From positions 1 to 51,138 of the forward strand of contig WTGW01000083.1 in the NCBI GenBank assembly GCA_011523395.1: DNA of 51,138 nucleotides, read 5' to 3'. The position numbers were made by a program, and so were the translations under genes. The notes below the pieces were generated by a model. It was not told the DNA's origin. It saw nothing but the letters and a program-made list of their open reading frames with translations, and did not search any database. How positions within the stretch are numbered: the first letter of the stretch is position 1; each line of letters begins with the position of its first letter. Positions 8,506-15,945 of this stretch are shown piece after piece. Source of the DNA: Acidimicrobiia bacterium (GTDB taxonomy: Bacteria > Actinomycetota > Acidimicrobiia > Spongiisociales > Spongiisociaceae).

Positions 8506-9704
8506 TGTCCGGCGTCCACGCCCCGACCCCCCCTCTCCGGATCCGGGGCGTGTCCTGGCTCGACACCGCCACCGGCGAGTCACAGACGCGTGACCTGTTT
8601 ATCCGGGACGGCGCCATCCTGGCCGGAGACAGCAGCGCGGGGAGAACGGTGGACGGATCGGGCCTGCATGCCATGTTCGGCCTGTGGGACTGCCATGCCC
8701 ACGCCGGCGGGCTCATGTACGACCCGGACGCCACCGGCTACTTCGAGGCGGCTCCCGACCGGACGATCAGAGCCGGGGAGAACTTCCGCCAGGCGGCGGA
8801 GATGGGCGTCACCGGGGTGCGGTGCGTGGACGAGGCCGACGACCTGGACCTGGCCTGGGGCCGGGCCTACGCTGCCGGCACCACCCTAGGACCCCGGGTG
8901 ACCGGGGCCGGGCGAGGCGTCCGAACCACTGGCGGCCACGGTACCGCCTTTCCCCGGATCTACACCCAGATGGGCACCGAACTAGTGGTCGACGGGCCCG
9001 ATGCGATGGCCCGGGCGGTCCGGAGGCAGGTCGAGCGGGGCGCCCAGTGGATCAAGATCATGCTGACCGGCGGCCTCTACAGCCCGTTCGAGGCCGCCGA
9101 CGAGGGCCAGTTCACCGACGCCGAGCTGGCCACCCTGATGGAGGTGGCCAACCAGCGCCACATACCGGTGGCGGCCCACTGCGGGGGGAACGAGCCCGCC
9201 ATCGCCTTCTCGGAGCTGGGCGGGCGCTCCATCGAGCACGGATACATGCTCGACGAGAGAGCCGCGGCGGTGATGGCCCGGAACGGCACCTGGCTGGTGC
9301 CCACCATCGGCGTGACCCACGACCAGGAGTACATCCAGAGCCAGGGCTGGCCCGAGCATGCCGCTAACCGGTCCCGTGAGCTGATGCCCGTCCACGCCGC
9401 CGCCCTCCAGGCCTGCATCGAGGCGGGCGTCCGGATCGCGGTGGGTGCCGACCTGAACCCGATCGGTCCCCGCTTCCATCGGGAACTCGAGATGCTGGAG
9501 AGGGCCGGCATGGACAGGCGGTCCGTCCTCCACGCCGCCTCGGTGGGCGGGCGGGCGCTCAACGGCTTCGGCGACTGCTCGACTCCCGATCCGGGCGCGG
9601 TAGCCGACCTGATCCTGGTGGAGGAGAACCCCATGTCGTCGCTGGAGACGCTACGGGATCCCGTTCTCGTGGTCACCCATGGCCGCGTGGTCTACACACG
9701 CTGA
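8505..9704 (+). CDS. Amidohydrolase (imidazolonepropionase/prolidase-like subgroup)
   Basis: A 399-aa metal-dependent hydrolase. The ORF-track entry starts 800 bp too early, inside hyuB; the ATG at 8505 overlaps the hyuB stop and begins just before the N-terminal beta-sandwich. Metal-site motifs in order: GLWDCHAHAGG (HxH near residues 65-67), WIKIMLTGG (candidate carbamylated Lys), AAHCGG, SIEHGYML and VGADLNP (catalytic Asp). The C-terminus returns to the sandwich (ADLILVEENP). This architecture is shared by imidazolonepropionase, Xaa-Pro dipeptidases and cyclic-imide enzymes. Last gene of the hyu-ABC operon; it probably cleaves a product or relative of the imported substrate (inference). 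Confidence 0.85.
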   Translation: MSGVHAPTPPLRIRGVSWLDTATGESQTRDLFIRDGAILAGDSSAGRTVDGSGLHAMFGLWDCHAHAGGLMYDPDATGYFEAAPDRTIRAGENFRQAAEMGVTGVRCVDEADDLDLAWGRAYAAGTTLGPRVTGAGRGVRTTGGHGTAFPRIYTQMGTELVVDGPDAMARAVRRQVERGAQWIKIMLTGGLYSPFEAADEGQFTDAELATLMEVANQRHIPVAAHCGGNEPAIAFSELGGRSIEHGYMLDERAAAVMARNGTWLVPTIGVTHDQEYIQSQGWPEHAANRSRELMPVHAAALQACIEAGVRIAVGADLNPIGPRFHRELEMLERAGMDRRSVLHAASVGGRALNGFGDCSTPDPGAVADLILVEENPMSSLETLRDPVLVVTHGRVVYTR

Positions 9705-9780
9705 CTCCCAGGATCCTCCAGTTCGGAGCCGGCCGGCCGTGTTGCAGCTCGCGTCATTCCCGCCACCGGCTCGCCGCGGG

Positions 9781-9789
9781 TGATACACT
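9781..9789 (+). promoter_or_regulatory. Extended -10 promoter ahead of the riboswitch leader
   Basis: TGATACACT reads as an extended -10 (TG, one base, TACACT). It places transcription start near 9796, just before the first stem of the riboswitch, so the structured leader would be at the very 5' end of the mRNA. No convincing -35 is visible at the right distance. Confidence 0.5.
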
Positions 9790-9800
9790 TAGCCCGAAGA

Positions 9801-9857
9801 CAGCGCCGATTTGATCAGTCAGCTTGCGGGCGCTCTAGAAGAACAGCTAAAGCGACC
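9801..9857 (+). ncRNA. SAM-II/SAM-V type riboswitch (H-type pseudoknot)
   Basis: The leader of the homocysteine methyltransferase gene carries the conserved blocks of the SAM-II/SAM-V riboswitch group in order: stem AGCGCC (9802-9807), GATTTG opening the loop, CTTGC closing it, stem partner GGCGCT (9829-9834), then AGCTAAAGCG in the tail (9845-9854). A pseudoknot can form between loop GTC(A)GCTT (9818-9825) and tail AAGCGAC (9850-9856), seven pairs with one bulged A. This class binds S-adenosylmethionine and shuts off methionine-cycle genes. A GC-rich terminator-like hairpin follows, so control may act at transcription. The call rests on remembered motifs, not on a covariance search. Confidence 0.8.
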
Positions 9858-9882
9858 GGGCACTTCCACAGGAAGAGTTCAT

Positions 9883-9910
9883 GGGGCCGCAGAAGCTGGG
9901 CGGCCCCTTT
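9883..9910 (+). terminator. Leader terminator/attenuator hairpin
   Basis: GGGGCCGC, a 9-nt loop, GCGGCCCC and then TTT form a rho-independent-like terminator between the riboswitch and the coding start at 9964. A smaller CTTCC-ACA-GGAAG hairpin (9863-9875) lies just upstream. This is the expected expression platform for a SAM-off switch acting on transcription. Confidence 0.7.
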
Positions 9911-9963
9911 CTCGTGAAGGAGCCCTTCAGGGCACCGGCATCCTGGCGGAAACGGAGGAAGCC

Positions 9964-10989
9964 GTGTCCTCATCGAACCCTGCTGCCAGCACATCATCCG
10001 ATCGATTGCTCTCCGAGACGGGAATCCTGGTAGCTGACGGAGGCATGGGCACCAGCCTGTTCGAGTTAGGAATGCCGGCCGGCGCCTGTCCCGAGTTGCT
10101 GAACGTGGATTGTCCGGAGATCGTGATCGAGGCACACTCGGGCTTCCTTGATGCAGGATGCGACATCGTTCTCACCAACACGTTCGGGGCCAACCGGCGA
10201 CGGCTCGCCCTGCACGGACTCCAGGACCGGGTTGCCGAACTCAACATGGCGGCCGCGGCGCTACTCCGGCGGCTGGCCGGCTGTCTCGGACGACCCGTCG
10301 TGGTAGCAGGGAGCGTCGGGCCCACAGGTGACCTGCTGGCACCCCTCGGCCCGCTCGAGCACGGCGCTGCCCTCGACGTCTTCGCGGAGCAGATCGACGC
10401 TCTCGTGCGGGGTGGCGTCGACGTGGTCTGGATAGAGACCATGTCTAGCCGGGAGGAACTGGAAGCGGCGTACGAGGCGGCCCTGTCGTTCCGGACGCCG
10501 GTCGTGGCCACGATGAGCTTCGACACTCACGGACGGACCATGATGGGCTTTCGTCCCGAGCAATTGGCCGCCTGGAGCCGCGCTCAGGCCGTCCTTCCGG
10601 CGGCGGTCGGGGCCAACTGCGGCGTGGGAGCCGGCGACGTGGTGCTCGCCGTGAGCGAGTTGGCCAACGCAGACCCGGGAACGGCCATCGTGGCCAAGGC
10701 CAACTGCGGCCTGCCCGCCTACACCGAGGGACACCTGGCCTATCCCCATGGTCCCGAGATCATGCCCACCTACGTCGATCTGGCGATCAGGGCAGGGGCG
10801 CGGCTGATAGGCGCCTGCTGCGGGAGCAGGCCCGGACACATAGCCGCCATCAGGGAGGCGGTCGATTGCACGCGTTCCACCCGGGGGGTCACCCGCGAGG
10901 AGATCGCTCGCCGCCTACCCCACGCACCGCGTCCGTCCCGCCCGGCCCCGGCCCAGCGCGAGCGCCGCCGCCGGGCCGCCAGGACCTGA
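9964..10989 (+). CDS. Homocysteine S-methyltransferase family protein
   Basis: A 341-aa protein of the BHMT/MmuM/MetH-N family, which transfers a methyl group (from betaine, S-methylmethionine or a related donor) to homocysteine to make methionine. Diagnostic motifs are DGGMGTSLFELGM at the N-terminus, LTNTFGANRRR, GSVGPTGD, and the zinc-binding cysteines in GANCGVG and the C-terminal GACCGSRPGHIAAI. The GTG at 9964 is chosen because GGAGG lies 5 nt upstream and because the longer ORF-track start would translate the riboswitch and terminator. There is no fused cobalamin domain, so a donor other than methyl-folate via B12 is likely. The SAM riboswitch in the leader supports a methionine-synthesis role. 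Confidence 0.9.
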   Translation: MSSSNPAASTSSDRLLSETGILVADGGMGTSLFELGMPAGACPELLNVDCPEIVIEAHSGFLDAGCDIVLTNTFGANRRRLALHGLQDRVAELNMAAAALLRRLAGCLGRPVVVAGSVGPTGDLLAPLGPLEHGAALDVFAEQIDALVRGGVDVVWIETMSSREELEAAYEAALSFRTPVVATMSFDTHGRTMMGFRPEQLAAWSRAQAVLPAAVGANCGVGAGDVVLAVSELANADPGTAIVAKANCGLPAYTEGHLAYPHGPEIMPTYVDLAIRAGARLIGACCGSRPGHIAAIREAVDCTRSTRGVTREEIARRLPHAPRPSRPAPAQRERRRRAART

Positions 10990-11211
10990 GCCTGTAGACG
11001 GGCACGACCCGGGTTCGAGGAAGAGCCGACCGAAGACGATCGCCGGCGTTGCGTCACGAACTGGCGGCAGGATGGGTCACTGCTCATGGAGGCGGCTCTG
11101 CTATCTCGGCTCGCGTGCTCCGAGGAAACAGAACGGAAAACCCGCAAGGTCGGGGCCACCTGGCGTACATTTGGCGACGCGGCGGCTGGTGGAGGATGCC
11201 CCCGGATCCCC

Positions 11212-11217
11212 TAGACT
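11212..11217 (+). promoter_or_regulatory. -10 box TAGACT before the M24 peptidase (probable leaderless start)
   Basis: TAGACT lies 10 nt before the ATG at 11228, with no ribosome-binding site in between. The arrangement resembles the TANNNT boxes placed just before start codons of leaderless actinobacterial mRNAs. The 238-bp gap before this gene otherwise shows no gene or clear structure. Confidence 0.45.
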
Positions 11218-11227
11218 CGCGCCCGGC

Positions 11228-12373
11228 ATGAGCACTATCGCATTCGACCACCGCGCCCGGCGTCTCGCCCTTGATGCCGTGCTCGAAGAGGCGGGGGTGG
11301 ATCTGGTTTGGCTCCCGATCGGGGCCGATCTCGAGTACCTGACCGGCATCCAGCGGCGGGTACCCACCTTCGGTGACGTCAACTACGCGCACGGATGGGT
11401 GGCAGGGGCCTTACTGGCGCCCGGTCGGGATCCTGCCTTCATCCTCCCTCGCAACTACGTCGAGTTCGACCTGCCGGAAGGGGTTCCGGGCGAAGTGGTG
11501 AGCGTGAGCGAGATGGACGATGGGCACGCCTTGTTCTCACGGGTAGCCCGGTCCTTCCCTTCACCGCGAACGCTGGCTGTCGGGGCCCGCACGTGGGCCT
11601 CAGCCACGATGAACCTCCTCGAGGAGTTGCGAAACCCGCAGCTGGCCAACGCCAGCCGCCTGGTCAACCGTCTGCGGCGGATCAAGAGCCCCGACGAACT
11701 GGAACTGCTGCGCCGGGCCTGCCACGTGGCCGACGGAGCGATGGAGGAGACCAAGGCCCGTATCTCGAGCGGCGTCACCGAACTGGAACTGGCCGAGGAG
11801 GTGAACTACCACTTGCTCCGCCTCGGCTCCCGTACCTGGTCGTTCGACACCGCAGTGTGGGGAATGGGTCCGGGCGACAACCGGGACGCCAACGTCCGGC
11901 TCTCCCAGCAGGAGGTGCGCCCGGGCGTGGGTCTGTCCTTCGACTTCGGCGCGGTGGTCCAGGGCTACTGCTCCGACTTCGGCCGCACCGTCCGGATCGG
12001 CGAGCCTGACGACGAGTACCGCCACGTGTACGAAGTTGTCATGGCCGCCCAACGGGCCGGCATGAAGGCCGCCCGGCCAGGCGTCAAAGCCTCCGAGGTC
12101 CATCGGGCTACCCGGCAGGTGATCGTGGACGCCGGATACGGGGACTGGTTCCGGCATAGGACCGGCCACTGCATCGGCCTCGACGTCCATGAGGAGCCGT
12201 TCATCTCACCGGAGGACGACACCCCCCTCGAAGCCGGCATGACCTTCACCATCGAGCCGTCGGTCTTCTGGCCGGGCCGGGTGGGAGTCCGCGTGGAGGA
12301 CATCATCCTCTGCACCGAGGAAGGCGGCGTCAAGCTCAACGAGCACCCCACCACCATGGCGGTCCGCGACTGA
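11228..12373 (+). CDS. M24 family metallopeptidase (Xaa-Pro aminopeptidase-like)
   Basis: A 381-aa two-domain pita-bread protein: an N-terminal creatinase-type domain (about residues 1-140) and a C-terminal M24 domain. All five canonical metal ligands can be picked out: the two Asp in SFDFGAVVQGYCSDFGRT, His in RTGHCIGLDVHEEP, Glu in FTIEPSVFWPG and Glu in GVRVEDIILC. It should be an active di-metal aminopeptidase or dipeptidase acting on Xaa-Pro or related bonds. The ATG at 11228 is preferred over the track start (11072) because homology begins there and a -10 box sits immediately upstream. It contrasts with the second M24 protein at 22028, which lacks several ligands. Confidence 0.88.
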   Translation: MSTIAFDHRARRLALDAVLEEAGVDLVWLPIGADLEYLTGIQRRVPTFGDVNYAHGWVAGALLAPGRDPAFILPRNYVEFDLPEGVPGEVVSVSEMDDGHALFSRVARSFPSPRTLAVGARTWASATMNLLEELRNPQLANASRLVNRLRRIKSPDELELLRRACHVADGAMEETKARISSGVTELELAEEVNYHLLRLGSRTWSFDTAVWGMGPGDNRDANVRLSQQEVRPGVGLSFDFGAVVQGYCSDFGRTVRIGEPDDEYRHVYEVVMAAQRAGMKAARPGVKASEVHRATRQVIVDAGYGDWFRHRTGHCIGLDVHEEPFISPEDDTPLEAGMTFTIEPSVFWPGRVGVRVEDIILCTEEGGVKLNEHPTTMAVRD

Positions 12374-12388
12374 CCCGGTCGGTGCCGT

Positions 12389-12417
12389 CCCGAGCCGGTT
12401 CTGGGATCGGCTCCGGG
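12389..12417 (+). terminator. Hairpin after the M24 peptidase gene
   Basis: CCCGAGCCG pairs with CGGCTCCGGG with one bulged base and a 10-nt loop, 16 bp after the stop codon and between two convergent genes. It lacks a clear U-tract. It probably serves as terminator for the plus-strand gene. Confidence 0.5.
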
Positions 12418-12479
12418 AGGATGCGCTCATAGATCCTGCATGCCCCGTACCGGGCGTGATCACCGCGACGTGGCGTTTC

Positions 12480-13217
12480 TCAGCAGTTCCGCAGAGGGAT
12501 GACATCGGCAGATCCCTCGAGCACCTCGAGGGCAATGGTCAACGCGGCGGAGTTGCTCGTAACGACGGGTCGTTCCAAACGATCCTCCAGCGTTTCCCGG
12601 CTCTCCATCCCTCGGAGGTTCGTGCAGGAAACGAACAACACATCGAACTCGCTCGGGTCCGCATGCTGCTCGACGAATGCCACGATCTCGTCAGGTCGGA
12701 CCCGACCAATGGAGACATTGTCGTCAAGAGACATCCCTACGATGGATCTCACGGAAACACCACGCTCCGTCAGGGTCCCCGCTATAGCCACGTTCAGTTC
12801 CTCTATGTAGGGAGTAACAACCGCGACGCGGGCGTCTCCGTACCGAACGAGAACGCGGCTAATGGCTTCATTCGTGCTGATGACGGGCGCACCGCCGGAC
12901 TCCTCAAGTTCCTCCACAAAGCGCTCCTCACCTGACTTCCCGAGAAGGGCTGCCGCGCTGGTGCAGGAGAAGACGATTGCGTGCATGTTTGCTGTCGCCA
13001 GGTCGGCGGCCGCTCGAGGCACGAACGATTCCAACATTGCCCTCTCGGCGGATGCCGTTACTTCTTCCAGGTAGGCACGCGCAGTATGGACGGTTACGCC
13101 GTCCGGTACAGACCGCGCGAAGTCAGGCTCCGCAACAGTGTTGGACGAGGGGACGATGAGGCCCAGACGCCGTGGGATGGCGGATGCCTCGCGTGCTGCT
13201 CCTGCCACTTCTCCCAC
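12480..13217 (-). CDS. Maleate isomerase/Asp-Glu racemase superfamily protein
   Basis: A 245-aa protein resembling maleate cis-trans isomerase, arylmalonate decarboxylase and the EutA-type proteins of ectoine use. The N-terminal LGLIVPSSNTVAEPDF motif is diagnostic, and the two catalytic cysteines appear in VFSCTSAAALLG and LFVSCTNLRG. The start is a GTG at 13217 with no strong ribosome site; a few residues before LGLIVPSS could be spare. It is the most downstream gene on the minus strand of this block, about 160 bp beyond the adenosine deaminase. The substrate may be a dicarboxylic acid from ureide or pyrimidine breakdown (inference). It is a different branch from the racemase at 339. Confidence 0.8.
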   Translation of the reverse strand: MGEVAGAAREASAIPRRLGLIVPSSNTVAEPDFARSVPDGVTVHTARAYLEEVTASAERAMLESFVPRAAADLATANMHAIVFSCTSAAALLGKSGEERFVEELEESGGAPVISTNEAISRVLVRYGDARVAVVTPYIEELNVAIAGTLTERGVSVRSIVGMSLDDNVSIGRVRPDEIVAFVEQHADPSEFDVLFVSCTNLRGMESRETLEDRLERPVVTSNSAALTIALEVLEGSADVIPLRNC

Positions 13218-13374
13218 GGTCGCTCACGCTATCCGAAGTGCTAGTCCTGGGCAAGACGCCAGGGTCGACCATCTCGTGTGGCAAGGCTCGCCGACGAAGG
13301 CGTCCCCGCAGGTCACAGCAGCGGGCCCGCAGCGTGTGTCGGTGGCGGAATCACCTACATCAGGGCGGTGCCGG

Positions 13375-14457
13375 TCAGCTAGGGCGGGCGGCGTACCAGG
13401 GGTTGATGACCTTATCGATGATCTCCCGGCGCTGGTCGGCCGGGAGGAAGGCGCTCTCCATGGCGTTGGTGGTTAGCCGGTGCACCTCGGGCCAGGACCA
13501 GCCGAAGGCTTGGCAGCACCCGTCGAACTCGCTCGTCAGCGAGACCCCGCTCATGAGCCGGTTGTCGGTGTTCACGGTCACGCGAAAGCCCAGGTCGAAA
13601 AGTCGGCCGATCGGATGGGCGATCATCGACGGAACGGCGCCGATGTGGACGTTGGAGGTCGGGCACTGCTCCAGAGGGATCCTCCGGTCGCGCAGTTCCG
13701 CGGCGAGCGAACCCAGGGCTCCGTCCGCTCCGATGTCGTCCACAATCCTGATCCCATGGCCGATCCGCCGGGCGCCGCAGGTGTGTAGGGCTTCCCGTAT
13801 CGAGTCGAGGCCGTCCGCCTCGCCGGCGTGGATGGTGTAGGGCATTCCCGCCCGGCGCAGCAGATCGAAGGCCGCCAGGTGATCGGAGGGTGGATGACCG
13901 GCCTCGGCGCCGGCGATGTCGAACCCCACCACACCCCGATCCCGATGCCGGAGCGCCAGCTCGGCCGCCTCGAGACTGTGGGGACCGGTCCTCATAGCGC
14001 AGACCAGCAGGCCCATCCGAATGCCGCGACCGTCGCTCCCGTCGCGGAACCCGGCTATAGCGGCCTCGACCACCCTGTCGAGTGAAAGACCGCCCTCGGT
14101 GTTCAGCTCCGGAGCGAACCTGACCTCGGCGTACACCACGCCGTCGTCCGCCAGGTCCTGGGCGCATTCGGCCGCCACCCGGTACACCGCCCCTTCCGTC
14201 TGCATGACGCCGAGGGTGTGGCTGAACATCTCCAGGTAGAGATCGAGGCTGCGACGGCGAGCGCCCTCCTGGATCCGGGCCGCCAACTCGCCCGGGTCGT
14301 GGGTGGGAAGGCCCCGGTACCCGGTCTCCCGGGCCAGCTCGACGATGGTGGAAGGACGCAGGCCGCCGTCCAGGTGGTCATGGAGCACGACCTTGGGCGC
14401 CTGCCGCAGCCGGTCGAAGCCGGGGCTACCGCCTGCTTGGGAGGGTTCAGTGGGCAT
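13375..14457 (-). CDS. add: Adenosine deaminase family protein
   Basis: A 360-aa zinc amidohydrolase of the adenosine/AMP deaminase family. Motifs: VVLHDHLDGGLRP (zinc His pair), YTIHAGEADG (zinc His with adjacent catalytic Glu), LEQCPTSN, and VNTDNRLMSG, where the family's usual DD pair is DN, as seen in many actinobacterial homologues. It would deaminate adenosine or deoxyadenosine to inosine in the cytoplasm. The ATG at 14457 is chosen over the track start because a TATTCT -10 box stands 6 nt before it, giving a leaderless message. It therefore has its own promoter although it follows the amidohydrolase gene by only 70 bp. Confidence 0.85.
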   Translation of the reverse strand: MPTEPSQAGGSPGFDRLRQAPKVVLHDHLDGGLRPSTIVELARETGYRGLPTHDPGELAARIQEGARRRSLDLYLEMFSHTLGVMQTEGAVYRVAAECAQDLADDGVVYAEVRFAPELNTEGGLSLDRVVEAAIAGFRDGSDGRGIRMGLLVCAMRTGPHSLEAAELALRHRDRGVVGFDIAGAEAGHPPSDHLAAFDLLRRAGMPYTIHAGEADGLDSIREALHTCGARRIGHGIRIVDDIGADGALGSLAAELRDRRIPLEQCPTSNVHIGAVPSMIAHPIGRLFDLGFRVTVNTDNRLMSGVSLTSEFDGCCQAFGWSWPEVHRLTTNAMESAFLPADQRREIIDKVINPWYAARPS

Positions 14458-14463
14458 CCGGCG

Positions 14464-14469
14464 AGAATA
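14464..14469 (-). promoter_or_regulatory. -10 box TATTCT for leaderless adenosine deaminase mRNA
   Basis: On the minus strand TATTCT is followed by six bases and then ATG. No Shine-Dalgarno sequence is present. Position and spacing match leaderless actinobacterial starts and decide the start codon of the downstream gene. Confidence 0.6.
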
Positions 14470-14527
14470 CCGGTCGCGAGGTCCCGGCCCGGGCATCCAG
14501 GCGACATGCCGCGGACGCAGTCAGGGG

Positions 14528-15913
14528 CTAGTCGGCGCCTTGGGTCTCGCGGACGTGTTGGGGAGGGCCATCGGGGCTCACCAACCGACCCCCATTCTCC
14601 CCTATGACCCGGCCGGCATCGAACACGATGCGTCCCCGCGACAGGGTGGTGAGCACCTTGCCCTTGAGCTCCATCCCGTCGTACGCCACGGCGCTCCCGC
14701 CCGAACGGGCCAGGAACTCGGATGAACGGACCGTGCGGGTGGCCTCGGGATCCACCAGCACCAGGTCGGCCTCCGATCCCGCGGAGATGGTGCCCTTGCG
14801 CGGGTAGATGCCGTACAGCTTGGCGGGGTTGGCGGTCATCACCTCCACCGCTCGGGCGAGCGGGAGGCGCCCGGTCAGGCCGGCATCCAGCATCGCCGGG
14901 ACCAGCATCTCCAGGGAAGGAATCCCCTGCCCGGAATTCGCATAGGCGGCAGCCGCCTTCTCCTCCGGAGTGAACGGGGCATGGTCGGAAGCCACCACCG
15001 ATAGCGATCCGTCCGCCAGCGCCTCCCACAGGTAGGCGGGATCCTCCGCCGGGCGCAGCGGGGGCGCCACCTTCACGAAGTTGCCGAACTCGGGAATCGC
15101 CGACTCGTCGAGAAGCAGGTAGTGGGGACACGATTCGGCGGAGAGATCGGCTCCGAGTGCCTGGGCCGCCTGGACCTCTTCCATGGCCAGGCGGGAGGTG
15201 ATATGGACGATATGGGCGGGCGCACCCAGGTCCCGGACGATGGTTGCCACCAGGCCCACCGCCACGGCCTCGACCAGGGGCGGGCGGGCCGGGTGTCCGA
15301 ACCGGTCCAACTCCTCGCGGAAGAGTTCGATCATCTGCTGGCTCTCGGAGTGGACCGCGCACCTCAATCCGGTGCTCGCCACCGCGCGGAGAGACTCGAA
15401 GATGCCCTCGGGAGATCCTGCGCAGAGCCCCTCGAACTCGTCGACTCGCTCCGGCGGCGGATGGTGGGTGAACAGCTTGAACGCTATGGCCCCGCACTCG
15501 GCCATCGCCTCCGCCCGGGCCGGATCGCTGAATCCGGCGCCCGAGTAGAGGGCGAAATCGATCAAGCTCTCGGCCTCCCCCAGCTCCCGGCGGAGCTCGA
15601 AGGCCTCCGGGGTGCTGCACGGCGGGTTGGAGATCGGCATCTCGAACAGGGTGGTCACCCCCGAGGCCGCCGCCGCGCGCGATTCGGAGGCGAAAGTGGC
15701 TCGCTCGGGATGGCTGGGCGCCCGGCAGTGGAAGTGGGCGTCCACCGCGCCGGGAATGACCAGCAGGCCAGAGGCGTCAGTCTCCCCGCGCGCCGGGCCG
15801 AGGCCACCCTGGGGGGCGACCTCGACGATGCGATCGCCCTCCAAGCCGACATCGGCGGGACGGGAGAGGCCGTCGCTCACCACGACGCCCCCGACGATCC
15901 TCAGATCGAGCAT
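14528..15913 (-). CDS. Cyclic amidohydrolase (dihydroorotase/allantoinase/hydantoinase-like)
   Basis: A 461-aa enzyme of the dihydropyrimidinase-like group. Metal-site motifs appear in order: AVDAHFHCRAP (HxH, near residue 60), AFKLFTHH (carbamylated Lys), CAVHSES, AHIVHITS and VASDHAPFTPEEK (catalytic Asp). The C-terminal GIYPRKGTISAGSEADLVLVDP block is shared by dihydroorotase, allantoinase and hydantoinase. It hydrolyses a cyclic amide C-N bond; sequence alone does not separate allantoin, hydantoin and dihydropyrimidine substrates. It lies 32 bp after another amidohydrolase gene, so the two are probably co-transcribed. A second enzyme of this group is at 49664. Confidence 0.87.
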   Translation of the reverse strand: MLDLRIVGGVVVSDGLSRPADVGLEGDRIVEVAPQGGLGPARGETDASGLLVIPGAVDAHFHCRAPSHPERATFASESRAAAASGVTTLFEMPISNPPCSTPEAFELRRELGEAESLIDFALYSGAGFSDPARAEAMAECGAIAFKLFTHHPPPERVDEFEGLCAGSPEGIFESLRAVASTGLRCAVHSESQQMIELFREELDRFGHPARPPLVEAVAVGLVATIVRDLGAPAHIVHITSRLAMEEVQAAQALGADLSAESCPHYLLLDESAIPEFGNFVKVAPPLRPAEDPAYLWEALADGSLSVVASDHAPFTPEEKAAAAYANSGQGIPSLEMLVPAMLDAGLTGRLPLARAVEVMTANPAKLYGIYPRKGTISAGSEADLVLVDPEATRTVRSSEFLARSGGSAVAYDGMELKGKVLTTLSRGRIVFDAGRVIGENGGRLVSPDGPPQHVRETQGAD

Positions 15914-15945
15914 CGGTCAGCTCCGTCCGGTTCCCGCGTGGCTCC

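Noticed and set aside
6679-8583. 634-aa minus-strand ORF antisense to hyuB
   Set aside because: It lies opposite a clear HyuB gene, its product is rich in Arg, Gly, Val and His as expected of a GC-rich shadow frame, and it shows no family motif.
9811-9963. 51-residue N-terminal extension of the homocysteine methyltransferase given by the ORF track
   Set aside because: It would run through the riboswitch and terminator, lacks homology, and GTG 9964 has a well-placed GGAGG.
10990-11227. tRNA-like GGGTTCGAGG in the gap after the methyltransferase gene
   Set aside because: The flanking bases cannot form a T-arm stem and there is no acceptor or anticodon stem.
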